From assembly GCA_913062955.1 (NCBI GenBank), contig CAJXZP010000030.1, positions 1 to 43,003 of the forward strand: a stretch of 43,003 nucleotides of DNA. The letters run 5' to 3'. The stretch is from an uncultured Flavobacteriales bacterium (GTDB lineage Bacteria > Bacteroidota > Bacteroidia > Flavobacteriales_G > Salibacteraceae). A program made the translations under genes and the position numbers. This document shows, one piece after another, positions 17,801 through 26,620 of this stretch. The notes below the pieces were generated by a model. The model was not told where the DNA came from. It was given only the letters and a program-made list of their open reading frames with translations, and made no database searches. Positions within the stretch are counted from its first letter, which is position 1, and every line of letters begins with the position of its first letter.

Positions 17801-20629
17801 AATGCGAGTTACGATCCAGGAGTGGTTTCCCAAACGACTTATTATATTAGATGTGCAAGAAGGAGTAACTGTTCTTCCTTTTCGGGTGAATCTAATATAA
17901 TTACCGTGGAGGTAAATACCAATAATTTGGTCACTTCATTGGTTCAGGTGGTATCGGGTTGTTCAAATGAAATGTTTGAAGCGGCCCTAGGATACAATGT
18001 TTTTGTAAAAGAAAATGTGACGGTTAAAACGAATGAAACGGAAGGAGCCATGGCCTTGGGGGGGGATTTAACCCTAGCCGGAAATTATACTTTGGCTGGA
18101 AATTCCACAGGATCGTTTCAGGATCAAGGTGACGCACAAAATTCGGCTCTAGTAGTGGGGGGAAGCGTAAATTATTCCAGTCAATCGGGTATGAATGTGG
18201 TCAATAACGGGTTTGTTAAGATTTGTGATGTTTCTGGTTCAAATATTCATGATTGGGATACACAAAACAACCAAGCACAGAACACAAGAATATCGGCTGG
18301 GAATAATAATTCAAATCCAAGAATAAACTTGTCCATCCATCAAAGCGCAACATCTATTACAAAGTGTCCCATTGATTTTGACGATGCTTTTGTTAGGTTA
18401 AATGCAACGGCTCAAAGTTTAGCAGCTTGTTCCAGTACTTTACAAATGAGTTCTACGGGACCTAATAGAAAGCAGGTAATCTTAGCTTCAAATGCAAAAA
18501 ACGTATTAAACGTAGATTGGAATGACCTTAAAAATTTACAAGAATTCAAATTCGTAAATCAACCGAATGCAAATTCATCGCTACTCATTAATGTAAACAA
18601 TTCAGGAAATACAAATGTTTCTTGGAAAGTACCAAATTTCCCTGGGATTGGGGATCAGCATGGACAGTACATTATTTGGAATTTCTATAATACAACGACT
18701 ATCACTTTGAAAGGGGGAGGTACTTTAAAAGGTACCTTGTTAGCCCCTAATGCCGATTTAGTAGATAACAACTCGGGTAATATTGATGGACAACTAATTG
18801 TAAACTCGTTCTACCATAACGGTGGCGAAATGCACAATTATTTATTTGCGGGTAACATAGAGGGATGTGCTGCAGGAAATTGCGAAACTCCAGTGAATGG
18901 GACCCTATCCATTTGTTCAAATGCAAATGCAATCATTAAAGCGAAGGGGGGCGATTCTTATTTATGGAGTACCGGGGCAACTACGGCACAAACCACCTTG
19001 GGTGTTGGAATCCATACCGTAACGGTTACCAATGCCAGTGGTTGTTCCAATATAGAAACGCTAACAATTACCGCTTTATCAGGTACGATAGCTGTAGCTA
19101 ACGTAACGGACGTGACGTGTCATGGATCTGCAGATGGTTTAGTGGCATTAAATATTACGTCCGGATTGGCACCGTATACCTATTCTTGGTCTACGGGGAG
19201 TTCAAGTTCTTCTATAAGTCATCTGTCTGCAGGAACCTATACCGTTACCATTACAAACGTTTATGGATGTGAAGAGATTAAACAGATAGTGGTCAATGAA
19301 CCCAATGTCTTGAATGTAACTTCAGTAATTACGGATAATAGCTGTAACGCTGCAAACACGGTTTGTGATTTTAATTTAGGAGGTTATGTCCATGGTCAGG
19401 TAGTTACTGGAAATCTTGTTCAGCTAGGTATAACCGTTTCAAGTACTGCAAATAGAGGGAGTTTACATGATTTAATTATTTTCAATACCGACCTTTCGGG
19501 AACAAGAGATTCTGACTTAGAAGTGAAACGAGGAAATATCTTAATTTTTCCGGAGAATAATGTAGATCATAACAATGATGGGATTTATGATTTACCAGAT
19601 GATACTCCCCAGGGTGGTACCATTACCTTAACGTTCGCTAAAACTAGAAAGGTTATTTCTTTTGACTTTATCGATAAGGATAATGGTTCGAATGGATATG
19701 CCAAGGCGTATGATGAGAATAATAACCTCATTGCCAATAAGCCCATTGTAAATATGGGCAATGGTTCAATTCAACCGATTAATTTAAATGCTTCAGGGGT
19801 TAAAAAATTAGTGATCTATTTTTATAACTCAGGGGGGATTGGAAACTTCCAATTTGATTGTGATGAAAACCCAATTTGCGATGGTGTTATTGCACTTACC
19901 ACAATGGGAGGAACAGCACCGTATTCTTATTCCTGGTCCAATGGAGCAACCACATCTACGATTACGGAAGCATGTGCGGGATCGTATCAGGTGACTATTA
20001 CGGATGCAAGTGGATGCGCTACCGTTGAAAATGTAAATGTGGAGGAGCCCATTGCTTTATCGGGAAGTATCATGGGGTATAATGCAACCCATAGAAATTC
20101 GTGTAACGGGTACATTGATATGGTTTCTATGACGGGAGGAACACCCTATTATTCCTACGTATGGAATACGGGAGAAACAACCTCTGGAATTGAAGATTTA
20201 TGTACTGGATCTTATTCTGTTACCGTTACCGATGACAAGGGGTGTCAAGCAAAAGGAGGCCTAACGCTTAAATCTGGCGGAGGCGTTTGCGGTCGAAACA
20301 ATTATGGGAACAACGGTGAAAGAGATGGAATTACCACGGGTAGTGGTGTGAACACAAATGAAACCGATTTAATCTCAAAAACCATTTATCCAAACCCATC
20401 ACAAGATGATTTTACGCTGGAGTTCTCAACTAGAAACTCCGGATTTGTATCGGTGGTATTGTATGATTTTGCGGGCAATATGATTGATGTATTGTACAAT
20501 GATTATGTAGAGGGTAATGAAATAATGACTACCTCATACACCAAAGGTTCAAGTTTAAGTTCAGGTGTTTACACCATTGCTATTAAAACAGATGGATTTA
20601 CCACGTATGAAAGACTGATTATCCAATAA
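14816..20629 (+). CDS. Giant multidomain adhesin with SprB repeats and T9SS sorting domain
   Basis: A 1,937-residue surface or secreted protein. Domains in order (approximate residues): signal peptide (1-28); an Ig-like module (30-135); a beta-propeller-like region (143-370); SprB-type repeats (374-520); a second Ig-like module (523-625); SprB repeats (629-928); a third Ig-like module (930-1034); a choice-of-anchor A-like beta domain (1053-1348); further SprB repeats to about 1830, one split by a foreign domain (1515-1686); and a T9SS type A sorting domain (1855-1937, IYPNPSQDDFTLEF to YERLIIQ). SprB repeats show the consensus GGTxPYxYxWSNG...AGTYTVTVTDANGC. SprB-type proteins mediate adhesion and gliding in Flavobacteriia. 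ATG 14816 was chosen over an upstream TTG because it starts directly at the signal peptide. Confidence 0.9.
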   Translation: MKTLSPKTVSFLFFILIFIQTNLVALPAVPTIVCDPTTNGGSISGNQIGGVGGFDPSLISNISLASGGSGTIEYKWMTSTIPVVNTLGNTYWQDVPGETSATFDPAFITKTTYVIRVSKSNTCYNWGEQSNMITLQVPSTPVTACLLYAVQDKKSSDFSQLFTVDVFNGNTVTNLGPPLNGWDIEGLEVDKNTGILYGSSGNDNEHGFDGYFYSIDAVNGNLNIIGSTGYDDVVSLAFNPLSNVLYAWVDDYGLITINTSTGAGTMVYSSPLDFDGMAWSNDGAILYVATDDMELSTFDPVTGTITLLTNTLPGPVESLEMRPDGNLMFGTHLASTTIYTINPQTLVINSSNNILTPFDDIESIVWPDWCSLSISIDVQKTDVSCFNANDGAIQLSGMGGVSPYSYTWSNGLSTNSDSHLIAGSYSVTVTDANGVSQTTIVNIGQPTALLNASIQTTQVTCAGGLTDGGMTTLVTGGTAPYTYSWSNSGNTSFLSALIPGNYSVTITDANGCSTVANSGIPSICCNITNAGIISGTQSNCGPFDPGAISNALFAVGGVGNLEYVWLQSLVNVPNLQGNPHWSMIPGSNSPSYDPGTLTQTTYFIRCARTSTCNFFAGESNIIEVTVNPEVSVTLTSSQNVLCYGGANGGISILATGTQPISYLWSNGDTNRNLTNIGAGTYTLTVTDANSCTDEIQAIIQEPTVLIGSSMVNTSVSIHGGSNGSVTALANGGTPTYTYAWNTGASSAVVTGLTAGTYSVTITDANGCSTTTTSTVTEPTVLTSSTTVIVHVDCNGNATGEAGVSANGAVSPYAYTWSNGSNTAIISSLIAGTYTVTITDAHGATTTNSVFVTEPTALLVTVQATQVTCGGGLSNGSLSTVISGGSAPFSFVWSNGQTTQSISGLTSGNYLVTVTDGNGCSSISNGTIATLCCNVTFAGEIGGAQTSCSAFDPTVLTSVTLPSGGIGNIEYIWLSSLVNVPNTPGNPDWSMITGSTNASYDPGVVSQTTYYIRCARRSNCSSFSGESNIITVEVNTNNLVTSLVQVVSGCSNEMFEAALGYNVFVKENVTVKTNETEGAMALGGDLTLAGNYTLAGNSTGSFQDQGDAQNSALVVGGSVNYSSQSGMNVVNNGFVKICDVSGSNIHDWDTQNNQAQNTRISAGNNNSNPRINLSIHQSATSITKCPIDFDDAFVRLNATAQSLAACSSTLQMSSTGPNRKQVILASNAKNVLNVDWNDLKNLQEFKFVNQPNANSSLLINVNNSGNTNVSWKVPNFPGIGDQHGQYIIWNFYNTTTITLKGGGTLKGTLLAPNADLVDNNSGNIDGQLIVNSFYHNGGEMHNYLFAGNIEGCAAGNCETPVNGTLSICSNANAIIKAKGGDSYLWSTGATTAQTTLGVGIHTVTVTNASGCSNIETLTITALSGTIAVANVTDVTCHGSADGLVALNITSGLAPYTYSWSTGSSSSSISHLSAGTYTVTITNVYGCEEIKQIVVNEPNVLNVTSVITDNSCNAANTVCDFNLGGYVHGQVVTGNLVQLGITVSSTANRGSLHDLIIFNTDLSGTRDSDLEVKRGNILIFPENNVDHNNDGIYDLPDDTPQGGTITLTFAKTRKVISFDFIDKDNGSNGYAKAYDENNNLIANKPIVNMGNGSIQPINLNASGVKKLVIYFYNSGGIGNFQFDCDENPICDGVIALTTMGGTAPYSYSWSNGATTSTITEACAGSYQVTITDASGCATVENVNVEEPIALSGSIMGYNATHRNSCNGYIDMVSMTGGTPYYSYVWNTGETTSGIEDLCTGSYSVTVTDDKGCQAKGGLTLKSGGGVCGRNNYGNNGERDGITTGSGVNTNETDLISKTIYPNPSQDDFTLEFSTRNSGFVSVVLYDFAGNMIDVLYNDYVEGNEIMTTSYTKGSSLSSGVYTIAIKTDGFTTYERLIIQ

Positions 20630-20651
20630 TTGATACACAAATGAAATGAAT

Positions 20652-20680
20652 AGGTGGGGTCGGGAGGCGCCACCTTTTTT
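20652..20680 (+). terminator. Likely terminator of the adhesin gene
   Basis: AGGTGG (20652-20657) pairs with CCACCT (20670-20675), followed by T to 20680. The stem is GC-rich but short, with a 12-nt loop, and it sits 22 bp after the stop codon. Confidence 0.6.
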
Positions 20681-20791
20681 GTGATTAAAGGATAACAATA
20701 TTTTATATTTTGGAATGACCGTCAAGTCCGCCAAATATTACAAATTTGCCTCTCTTAATTAAAAGAGTGATTTCGAAATTATTCGTAGCGA

Positions 20792-22540
20792 ATGTCTAAA
20801 GGTGTATCTGGAAATGTGTTTGATTACAAGCTCTTAAAGCGGGTCCTTAATTACATTTTGCCTTATAAAGGGAAATTTTATTTTACAGGATTATTAGTCA
20901 TAGTCCTAGCTGTAATTGCGCCTATCCGACCCTTGTTAATTCAATATGCTGTTGATAATTTTATTTTGGTGCCTAATTCAGTCATGCTTTATAATATTAC
21001 GATTGCCTTAATCGGATTATTAATTCTGGAATCTGGACTGCAGTTTATTCAAACCTATTTAGCCAATTGGTTAGGGCTATCGGTCGTAAAGGATTTACGG
21101 GTAGATGTGTATAAAAAGATAAATAACTTTAAATTACAGTACTTTGATCAAACTCCTATTGGGACCCTGGTCACTCGGGTGGTTTCTGACTTAGAAACCA
21201 TTTCGGATATTTTTTCACAAGGAATTCTAATTATTATTGGGGATATCCTAAAATTGGTGGCAGTAGTAGTATTTATGCTATTGCAAGACTGGCAGTTAAC
21301 ATTAATCATGTTGATCCCTATGCCCATTCTTTTCGTGGCTACAAATCGGTTTAAAAACTATATTAAATTGGCATTTCAAGATGTGAGAACGGCCATTTCA
21401 AATTTAAACACATTTGTATCCGAACACCTTACTGGAATGGGGGTTGTCCAAGTATTTAACCGAGAAGAAAGAGAATTAGAATCATTTAGAAAAATTAACG
21501 AAGAGCATAAACTGGCAAATATTAGAACCGTTTGGGCCAATTCCATATTCTTTCCTATTGTGGAAGTTTTAAGTGCCATCTCTTTAGCATTATTGGTTTG
21601 GTGGGGGGCAGGAGACGTGGTTTCCGGAAGAACTTCCCTGGGGGTATTGACCGCTTTCATTATGTATATTAATATGTTGTATCGCCCAATTAGACAATTG
21701 GCGGATAAGTTCAATACCCTTCAAATGGGTATGGTAGCGAGCGAACGTGTTTTTAAGGTGTTAGATACCGATGCTTCTATTGCGAATGAAGGAAAGTTAG
21801 ATGCCCAACACCTTCAAGGAGAAATTGAATTTAAAGACTTATGGTTCTCATATACCCCGGATAATTGGATTTTGAAAGGAATAGATTTTCAAGGAAGTCC
21901 TGGACAAACCATTGCTTTTGTTGGAGCCACAGGAGCGGGTAAAACTTCGGTGATTAATTTATTGGGTAGGTTTTACGAATTTCAAAAAGGTGAAATTTTA
22001 ATAGATGGTAAGGATATACGGTCCTACGAGTTGAATTCTCTACGTTCAAGTATTGGGGTTGTTCTTCAGGATGTATTTTTATTTTCGGATACCATTCTGA
22101 ATAATATTTCTCTACGCAACCCTAAAATTAGTGAGGAGCAAATAATTGCAGCATCTAAAACGGTAGGAGCCCATGAGTTTATTTCTAAACTTCCAGGTGC
22201 CTATCATTTTAATGTCCAAGAAAGGGGAGGGATGTTATCCTCGGGTCAAAGGCAACTCATCGCTTTTATTCGTGCTTATGTATATAATCCAAAGATTCTT
22301 ATTTTAGATGAAGCGACCTCTTCGGTCGATTCAGAAACGGAAAGACTTATCCAGAATGCCATTGATATTTTGACCAAAGGACGAACGTCTATTATTATTG
22401 CCCACCGATTAGCGACTATTCAAAAGGCCGATAATATTATTGTTATGGATCAAGGGGAAATAGTGGAGCAAGGGAGTCATACGGAGCTTTTAAATAAAAA
22501 TGGAGTGTATCAAAATTTATTTGAACTGCAGTTCAAATAG
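20792..22540 (+). CDS. ABC exporter, fused membrane and ATPase domains
   Basis: A 582-residue half-transporter working as a homo- or heterodimer in the inner membrane. Six membrane helices occupy the first 320 residues. The nucleotide-binding domain has Walker A GATGAGKT (378-385, Lys384), the signature LSSGQRQL, Walker B ILILDEATSSVD (Asp506, Glu507) and the switch His in AHRLATI. The length fits MsbA/LmrA-type exporters of lipids, peptides or drugs; the substrate is not deducible. Only 34 bp separate it from the M1 peptidase gene, suggesting co-transcription. Confidence 0.92.
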   Translation: MSKGVSGNVFDYKLLKRVLNYILPYKGKFYFTGLLVIVLAVIAPIRPLLIQYAVDNFILVPNSVMLYNITIALIGLLILESGLQFIQTYLANWLGLSVVKDLRVDVYKKINNFKLQYFDQTPIGTLVTRVVSDLETISDIFSQGILIIIGDILKLVAVVVFMLLQDWQLTLIMLIPMPILFVATNRFKNYIKLAFQDVRTAISNLNTFVSEHLTGMGVVQVFNREERELESFRKINEEHKLANIRTVWANSIFFPIVEVLSAISLALLVWWGAGDVVSGRTSLGVLTAFIMYINMLYRPIRQLADKFNTLQMGMVASERVFKVLDTDASIANEGKLDAQHLQGEIEFKDLWFSYTPDNWILKGIDFQGSPGQTIAFVGATGAGKTSVINLLGRFYEFQKGEILIDGKDIRSYELNSLRSSIGVVLQDVFLFSDTILNNISLRNPKISEEQIIAASKTVGAHEFISKLPGAYHFNVQERGGMLSSGQRQLIAFIRAYVYNPKILILDEATSSVDSETERLIQNAIDILTKGRTSIIIAHRLATIQKADNIIVMDQGEIVEQGSHTELLNKNGVYQNLFELQFK

Positions 22541-22574
22541 GTGTAAGTTTACCGTTTCCACATAAAACGTATAC

Positions 22575-24488
22575 ATGAAATTTACTTCCATTATTCTATT
22601 ACTATTTATTAATACCCTTTGCTTTTCTCAGTACTCCGATTATTCTGAAATTGAAGCTATTGCCAAATCAGAAATGAACCATGCCCACAATAAAACACAT
22701 CGTGTAGTTACTTTATCCGATAGCATTGATGTGGTTTATCATAATATTCATTGGTGGGTATATCCAGGAACGGGAAACATTTATGGAAACGTTCTGACCC
22801 AATTTATTGTGGGTACTCATAACATCAACCAAGTATATTTCGATTTGTCGGATGATTTGAATGTAGATTCAATTCTATATCATGGGGGTAGTATTTCCTA
22901 TTCGCATTTAAATGATGTATTAAATATTACGCTTCCAACAATGATTTCCGCAGGAACTATGGATTCACTAACAGTATATTATAACGGAACTCCAACCGAT
23001 GGTTTTGTGACCAGTTCTCATGGAAGTCCATCAGTTTCTGAAGCTTGGACTATTTCGGAACCCTATGGAGCTAGAGAATGGTGGCCATGTAAAGATCAAT
23101 TAAATGATAAAATTGATTCAATGGATATTCATATTACCACATCCATTGGAAATATGGCAGGATCTTTAGGTTTATTGGAATCTATTGATACCGTTGGGAC
23201 AGATGTAACTTATAACTGGAAACATAGATATTTAGTCGTTCCCTATTTAGTGAGTTTGGCGGTGACTAATTATGTGGAATATACCAATTATGTACAAACC
23301 AGTACCGATTCATTTCCTGTTGTTAATTATGTGTATCCCGAGGACTCTCTATATGCTGTATCTCAATTAAACCGTATTTCCAATTTCTTTGACCTTTTTG
23401 ATTCCTTGTTTATGGATTATCCATTTAAAAATGAAAAATATGGACATTGTCAAAGTCAAATAGGAGGAGGAATGGAGCATCAAACAATGTCGACCATGGG
23501 AAACTTTTCGGATGACCTTATGGCTCATGAGTTAGCCCACCAATGGTTTGGTGATTATGTCACTTGTGCCTCTTGGGAAGAACTGTGGTTGAACGAGGGT
23601 TTTGCGACTTATTTAACAGGACTGACTATAGAAAAATTTAAAAGCAGTAATGAATGGGAACAATGGAAATATAGTAAAGTAAACTATATTACGTCCGCAC
23701 CTGGGGGAAGTGTTTTTGTGACAGATACCATCTCTTTTTGGAGATTATTTGACTCTAGACTTACCTACGATAAGGGAGGATATGTATTACATATGTTACG
23801 ATGGAAACTAGGTGATGATGCTTTTTTTGCAGGTGTTCGTAGTTATTTGAATGATCCAAAGATTAGATTTGGATTTGCGACAAATGCAGATTTAATTACT
23901 CACCTAGAAGCGGCTGGAAATACGGATTTAACCGAATTTTTTGAGGACTGGTTTTACGGAGAAGGTTATCCGAGTTATACCGTAACTTTAGCCGGGGATC
24001 AACCTAATTATTCGGTAATGATCAGTCAGGTCACAAGTATGCCTAGCAGTGTTTCATTTTTTGAAATGCCCGTTGAATTAAGGTTTAGGAGTCCCCAGGT
24101 GGATACCTTAATGACTTTTGAAAATACCGTAAATGATCAATGGTTTGATTTTTATTTAGATAAAGAAATTTCCCTAATTTATGTTGATCCTAATCAATGG
24201 TTAATAAAAGGGAGTTCTAATACGGTTGTAGGTGTGGAAGATGCTACCATGGCCAAAAAACAACCCGTATTATTTCCACGGTTAGCGAAAGACTTTGTGA
24301 CCATTACAAACATCCCTGAAATGAGTAATGTAAAAGAAGTAAAGGTCTTTGGAGTTTCTGGTAATCTAATCTCGGTGGGTATGCAAACTTCTAACGGTAG
24401 TTGGATATTAAATACGGGAGACTTAGCGAGTGGTATGTACTTTGTAAATCATCCGAGTTGGAGTCATCCCTTAAGATTCGTCAAGTAA
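22575..24488 (+). CDS. Secreted M1-family aminopeptidase with T9SS sorting domain
   Basis: A 637-residue zinc metallopeptidase. A signal peptide (MKFTSIILLLFINTLCFS) starts the protein. The N-terminal beta domain is followed by the exopeptidase motif GGGMEH (297-302, the GAMEN equivalent) and the zinc site HELAH (His318, Glu319, His322) with the third ligand Glu341 in LNEGFATY. The last 75 residues (ending SGMYFVNHPSWSHPLRFVK) look like a T9SS sorting domain, so the enzyme should cross the outer membrane. It lacks the long C-terminal helical domain of aminopeptidase N and so belongs to the short M1 group. Probably co-transcribed with the ABC exporter upstream. Confidence 0.92.
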   Translation: MKFTSIILLLFINTLCFSQYSDYSEIEAIAKSEMNHAHNKTHRVVTLSDSIDVVYHNIHWWVYPGTGNIYGNVLTQFIVGTHNINQVYFDLSDDLNVDSILYHGGSISYSHLNDVLNITLPTMISAGTMDSLTVYYNGTPTDGFVTSSHGSPSVSEAWTISEPYGAREWWPCKDQLNDKIDSMDIHITTSIGNMAGSLGLLESIDTVGTDVTYNWKHRYLVVPYLVSLAVTNYVEYTNYVQTSTDSFPVVNYVYPEDSLYAVSQLNRISNFFDLFDSLFMDYPFKNEKYGHCQSQIGGGMEHQTMSTMGNFSDDLMAHELAHQWFGDYVTCASWEELWLNEGFATYLTGLTIEKFKSSNEWEQWKYSKVNYITSAPGGSVFVTDTISFWRLFDSRLTYDKGGYVLHMLRWKLGDDAFFAGVRSYLNDPKIRFGFATNADLITHLEAAGNTDLTEFFEDWFYGEGYPSYTVTLAGDQPNYSVMISQVTSMPSSVSFFEMPVELRFRSPQVDTLMTFENTVNDQWFDFYLDKEISLIYVDPNQWLIKGSSNTVVGVEDATMAKKQPVLFPRLAKDFVTITNIPEMSNVKEVKVFGVSGNLISVGMQTSNGSWILNTGDLASGMYFVNHPSWSHPLRFVK

Positions 24489-24490
24489 AT

Positions 24491-25189
24491 TTATAGATGT
24501 AAATAGAAGGGCTTGAATCGGGTCAAAACCTCGGGTGTATAATCGCGGTTTTGTTCTTCAATAATAAGCTCTTCTCTTTTACAATCTCCAGGTTTTTTTT
24601 GGATAGTCATTAATACGCGTTTCACTTCTTTACCGATTTTACTTCTTACCAAAACAATTTCGATCGGGTAGAGGGTTAATTCTTTACAATACTTCAAAAT
24701 TTGATCTAAATACCGGGAAGGATAGATCCAACTTATTTTTCCGTTTTCAGAAAGAAGTTTTTTTGAATTTTCAAGTAAATCAAACAAACTGAGGGTATCG
24801 GTATGTCTAGCTCCGAGATTTACTGCCGCGCTAGATTTTGTGCCGTTTTCAAAAAATGGTGGATTCGATACAATCAAGTCAAAATTCGATTTTGTTTCAA
24901 ATTCCTGTAAGGATACTTTTAAAAATTTTATTTGAGATGGAATAGGGAAATTGGAAAGGTTTTTCTGTGCCAACTCAATGGCCTGTTTTGAAATATCAAT
25001 TCCAGTATAATTAGCTTTTGGATTCCGTTGAGCCATCATTAGGGAAATGACTCCAGTTCCGGTTCCAATTTCCAAAACGTGCTTTGAATTTTTATTTTTT
25101 ATCCAAGTAGCGAGTAGAGCAGCATCCGTTCCAAATTTAAAAACTTCGGAATCCTGTTGGAGTGTAAATTGTTTGAATTGGAAATTCAT
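24491..25189 (-). CDS. trmN6: tRNA1(Val) (adenine(37)-N6)-methyltransferase
   Basis: A 232-residue class I SAM-dependent methyltransferase that modifies A37 of tRNA-Val1 (YfiC family). The N-terminal FKFGTDAALLATW is characteristic. SAM motif I is VLEIGTGTGVIS (38-49) and the catalytic NPPF motif is at 109-112. It is the last gene of the rpsP-rimM-trmN6 group, 17 bp after rimM. Its stop lies 2 bp from that of the convergent M1 peptidase gene. N6-adenine methylation of another substrate cannot be excluded, but length and motifs fit TrmN6. Confidence 0.88.
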   Translation of the reverse strand: MNFQFKQFTLQQDSEVFKFGTDAALLATWIKNKNSKHVLEIGTGTGVISLMMAQRNPKANYTGIDISKQAIELAQKNLSNFPIPSQIKFLKVSLQEFETKSNFDLIVSNPPFFENGTKSSAAVNLGARHTDTLSLFDLLENSKKLLSENGKISWIYPSRYLDQILKYCKELTLYPIEIVLVRSKIGKEVKRVLMTIQKKPGDCKREELIIEEQNRDYTPEVLTRFKPFYLHL

Positions 25190-25206
25190 CCTACTAGGAA
25201 ATAGGA

Positions 25207-25737
25207 TTATTCTAGGTAGAAATTGATTAGGCCGTCAGGAGCATCTAATCGTAATATTTTATTTTCTCTATCAATTTCTAGGATAAAGTTTCCAAGAACG
25301 GGAACCATCACCTCTTTTCCTGAAGGGTGATTAATTTCAAAAACATCTTGTGCCGGGGCTTCCAATACATTTTCTAATATTCCAATATCTCCGTGATGTT
25401 TATCAATTACTTTAAAGCCAATTAATTCATCGTTGTAGAATTCATCCCCTTGTGGAACAGGCTCCAGGTGAGAAGGAAGGTATACTAAATTTCCGGAAAT
25501 ATCTTTAGCTTCTTGTTCGGTGTCTAAGTCTTCAAAACTAGCAATGGCGAAACCATTGTTTTGAGGGTTAAATTTGGTGAAAAAAAACGGAATCAGCGTT
25601 TTATTGATTTCAATAAAAACTGATTCCGGAATTTCAATCAGATCCGCTACAGGATGAGTAAATTTTATTTTGACAGCGCCTTTGAACCCATGAGGGCGAA
25701 CAACCTTGCCTAATTCAAAATATCCTGAGTGATCCAT
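25207..25737 (-). CDS. rimM: Ribosome maturation factor RimM
   Basis: A 176-residue assembly factor for the 30S subunit head; it binds S19 and helps 16S processing. The N-terminal domain has the family motif GKVVRPHGFKGAVKI. The PRC-barrel C-terminal domain includes FYNDELIGFKV and KEVMVPVLGNFILEID. It starts 8 bp after rpsP, the usual operon partner, so S16 and its assembly factor are co-expressed. Confidence 0.94.
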   Translation of the reverse strand: MDHSGYFELGKVVRPHGFKGAVKIKFTHPVADLIEIPESVFIEINKTLIPFFFTKFNPQNNGFAIASFEDLDTEQEAKDISGNLVYLPSHLEPVPQGDEFYNDELIGFKVIDKHHGDIGILENVLEAPAQDVFEINHPSGKEVMVPVLGNFILEIDRENKILRLDAPDGLINFYLE

Positions 25738-25745
25738 TAACAGAA

Positions 25746-26315
25746 TTATGCTTCTGTAGTTTCTTCAGAGGAAGCTTCTGCTTCACCTTCACTAACTTCT
25801 GCAGTTGCAGTTGCAGCTTCAGCATCTGCTTTTGCTTTAGCAGCCTCAGCAGCTAATTCCGCATTTTTTGCAGCGTACTCAGCAGCACGTTTTTCTTTGA
25901 TCTCAGTCTCTGCTTTTAGAGATGCAGCAGCTACTTCTCTTACCACTTTGTCTAATCCAGAAATTTTAGAAGCAATTTGTGCGTCTTTTCCTTCCATCCA
26001 TTTGTCAAACTTTGCTTGAGCTTGCTCTTGAGTCATTGCACCTTTAGCAACACCTTTGTTCAGGTGATTCATGTACATTACTCCTTTGTAGCTCAAAATT
26101 GCACGACAAGTATCCGTTGGTTGTGCACCTACGCTTAACCAATGTACTGCTCTGTCAAAGTTTAAATCAACGGTTGCAGGATTGGTGTTTGGATTGTAAG
26201 TTCCTACTTTTTCAACAAATTTTCCATCACGTGGAGCTCTTGAATCAGCAGCTACGATATGGTAAAAAGGACTTCTCTTCTTACCGTGTCTTTGTAATCT
26301 TAATTTTAATGGCAT
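25746..26315 (-). CDS. rpsP: 30S ribosomal protein S16
   Basis: A 189-residue form of S16. Residues 1-80 are the standard protein (start [20 protein letters not shown]). The rest is a C-terminal extension rich in Ala, Glu and Lys, ending in a run of Glu and Ala; such extensions are common in Bacteroidota. I placed the start at 26315: an ATG 60 bp upstream in frame would add a hydrophobic leader absent from S16. First gene of the rpsP-rimM-trmN6 group. Confidence 0.95.
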   Translation of the reverse strand: MPLKLRLQRHGKKRSPFYHIVAADSRAPRDGKFVEKVGTYNPNTNPATVDLNFDRAVHWLSVGAQPTDTCRAILSYKGVMYMNHLNKGVAKGAMTQEQAQAKFDKWMEGKDAQIASKISGLDKVVREVAAASLKAETEIKEKRAAEYAAKNAELAAEAAKAKADAEAATATAEVSEGEAEASSEETTEA

Positions 26316-26620
26316 ATAGCACTTTATTTTTGTGGAGTACGAAACTCCGATAAATAATGGGCGGCAAAAGTGCAACTATCTTTTCAAAAATCCTATACCA
26401 TCTTCGGATATTTGTGTTTTTGTAAAGGGTTGGTTTTCTGCGATAAAACACCTTTTATAAGTAAGGGCGATTTTAAGGACGGACACCCGAGATATAAACG
26501 AATCGTTAAACAAAAATAAATCCCTTTACATCACTATCCTTTTTAACCCTAGATTGACTTAGTTTTGATCTTTAGGCACGGTCATTGTAAATGCCATTCT
26601 GAACCAAACCTATATCATTA
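26316..26620. promoter_or_regulatory. Divergent intergenic region between rpsP and the lipoprotein pair
   Basis: 305 bp that must hold two divergent promoters. The best visible box for the rightward pair is at 26560-26567. On the rpsP side a TTTTG about 50 bp upstream of the start may contribute, but no full consensus is seen. Nothing else was recognised. Confidence 0.5.
26560..26567 (+). promoter_or_regulatory. Candidate -7 promoter box of the lipoprotein pair
   Basis: TAGTTTTG matches the Bacteroidota -7 consensus TAnnTTTG and lies 53 bp before the ATG at 26621. A T-rich block about 20 bp upstream (26540-26544) could serve as the -33 element. Confidence 0.45.

Noticed and set aside
15937-20300. 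Tandem nucleotide repeats in the adhesin as phase-variable or CRISPR-like array
   Set aside because: The repeats are protein-level SprB modules of about 75-80 residues with diverged DNA; no short identical units or spacers exist.
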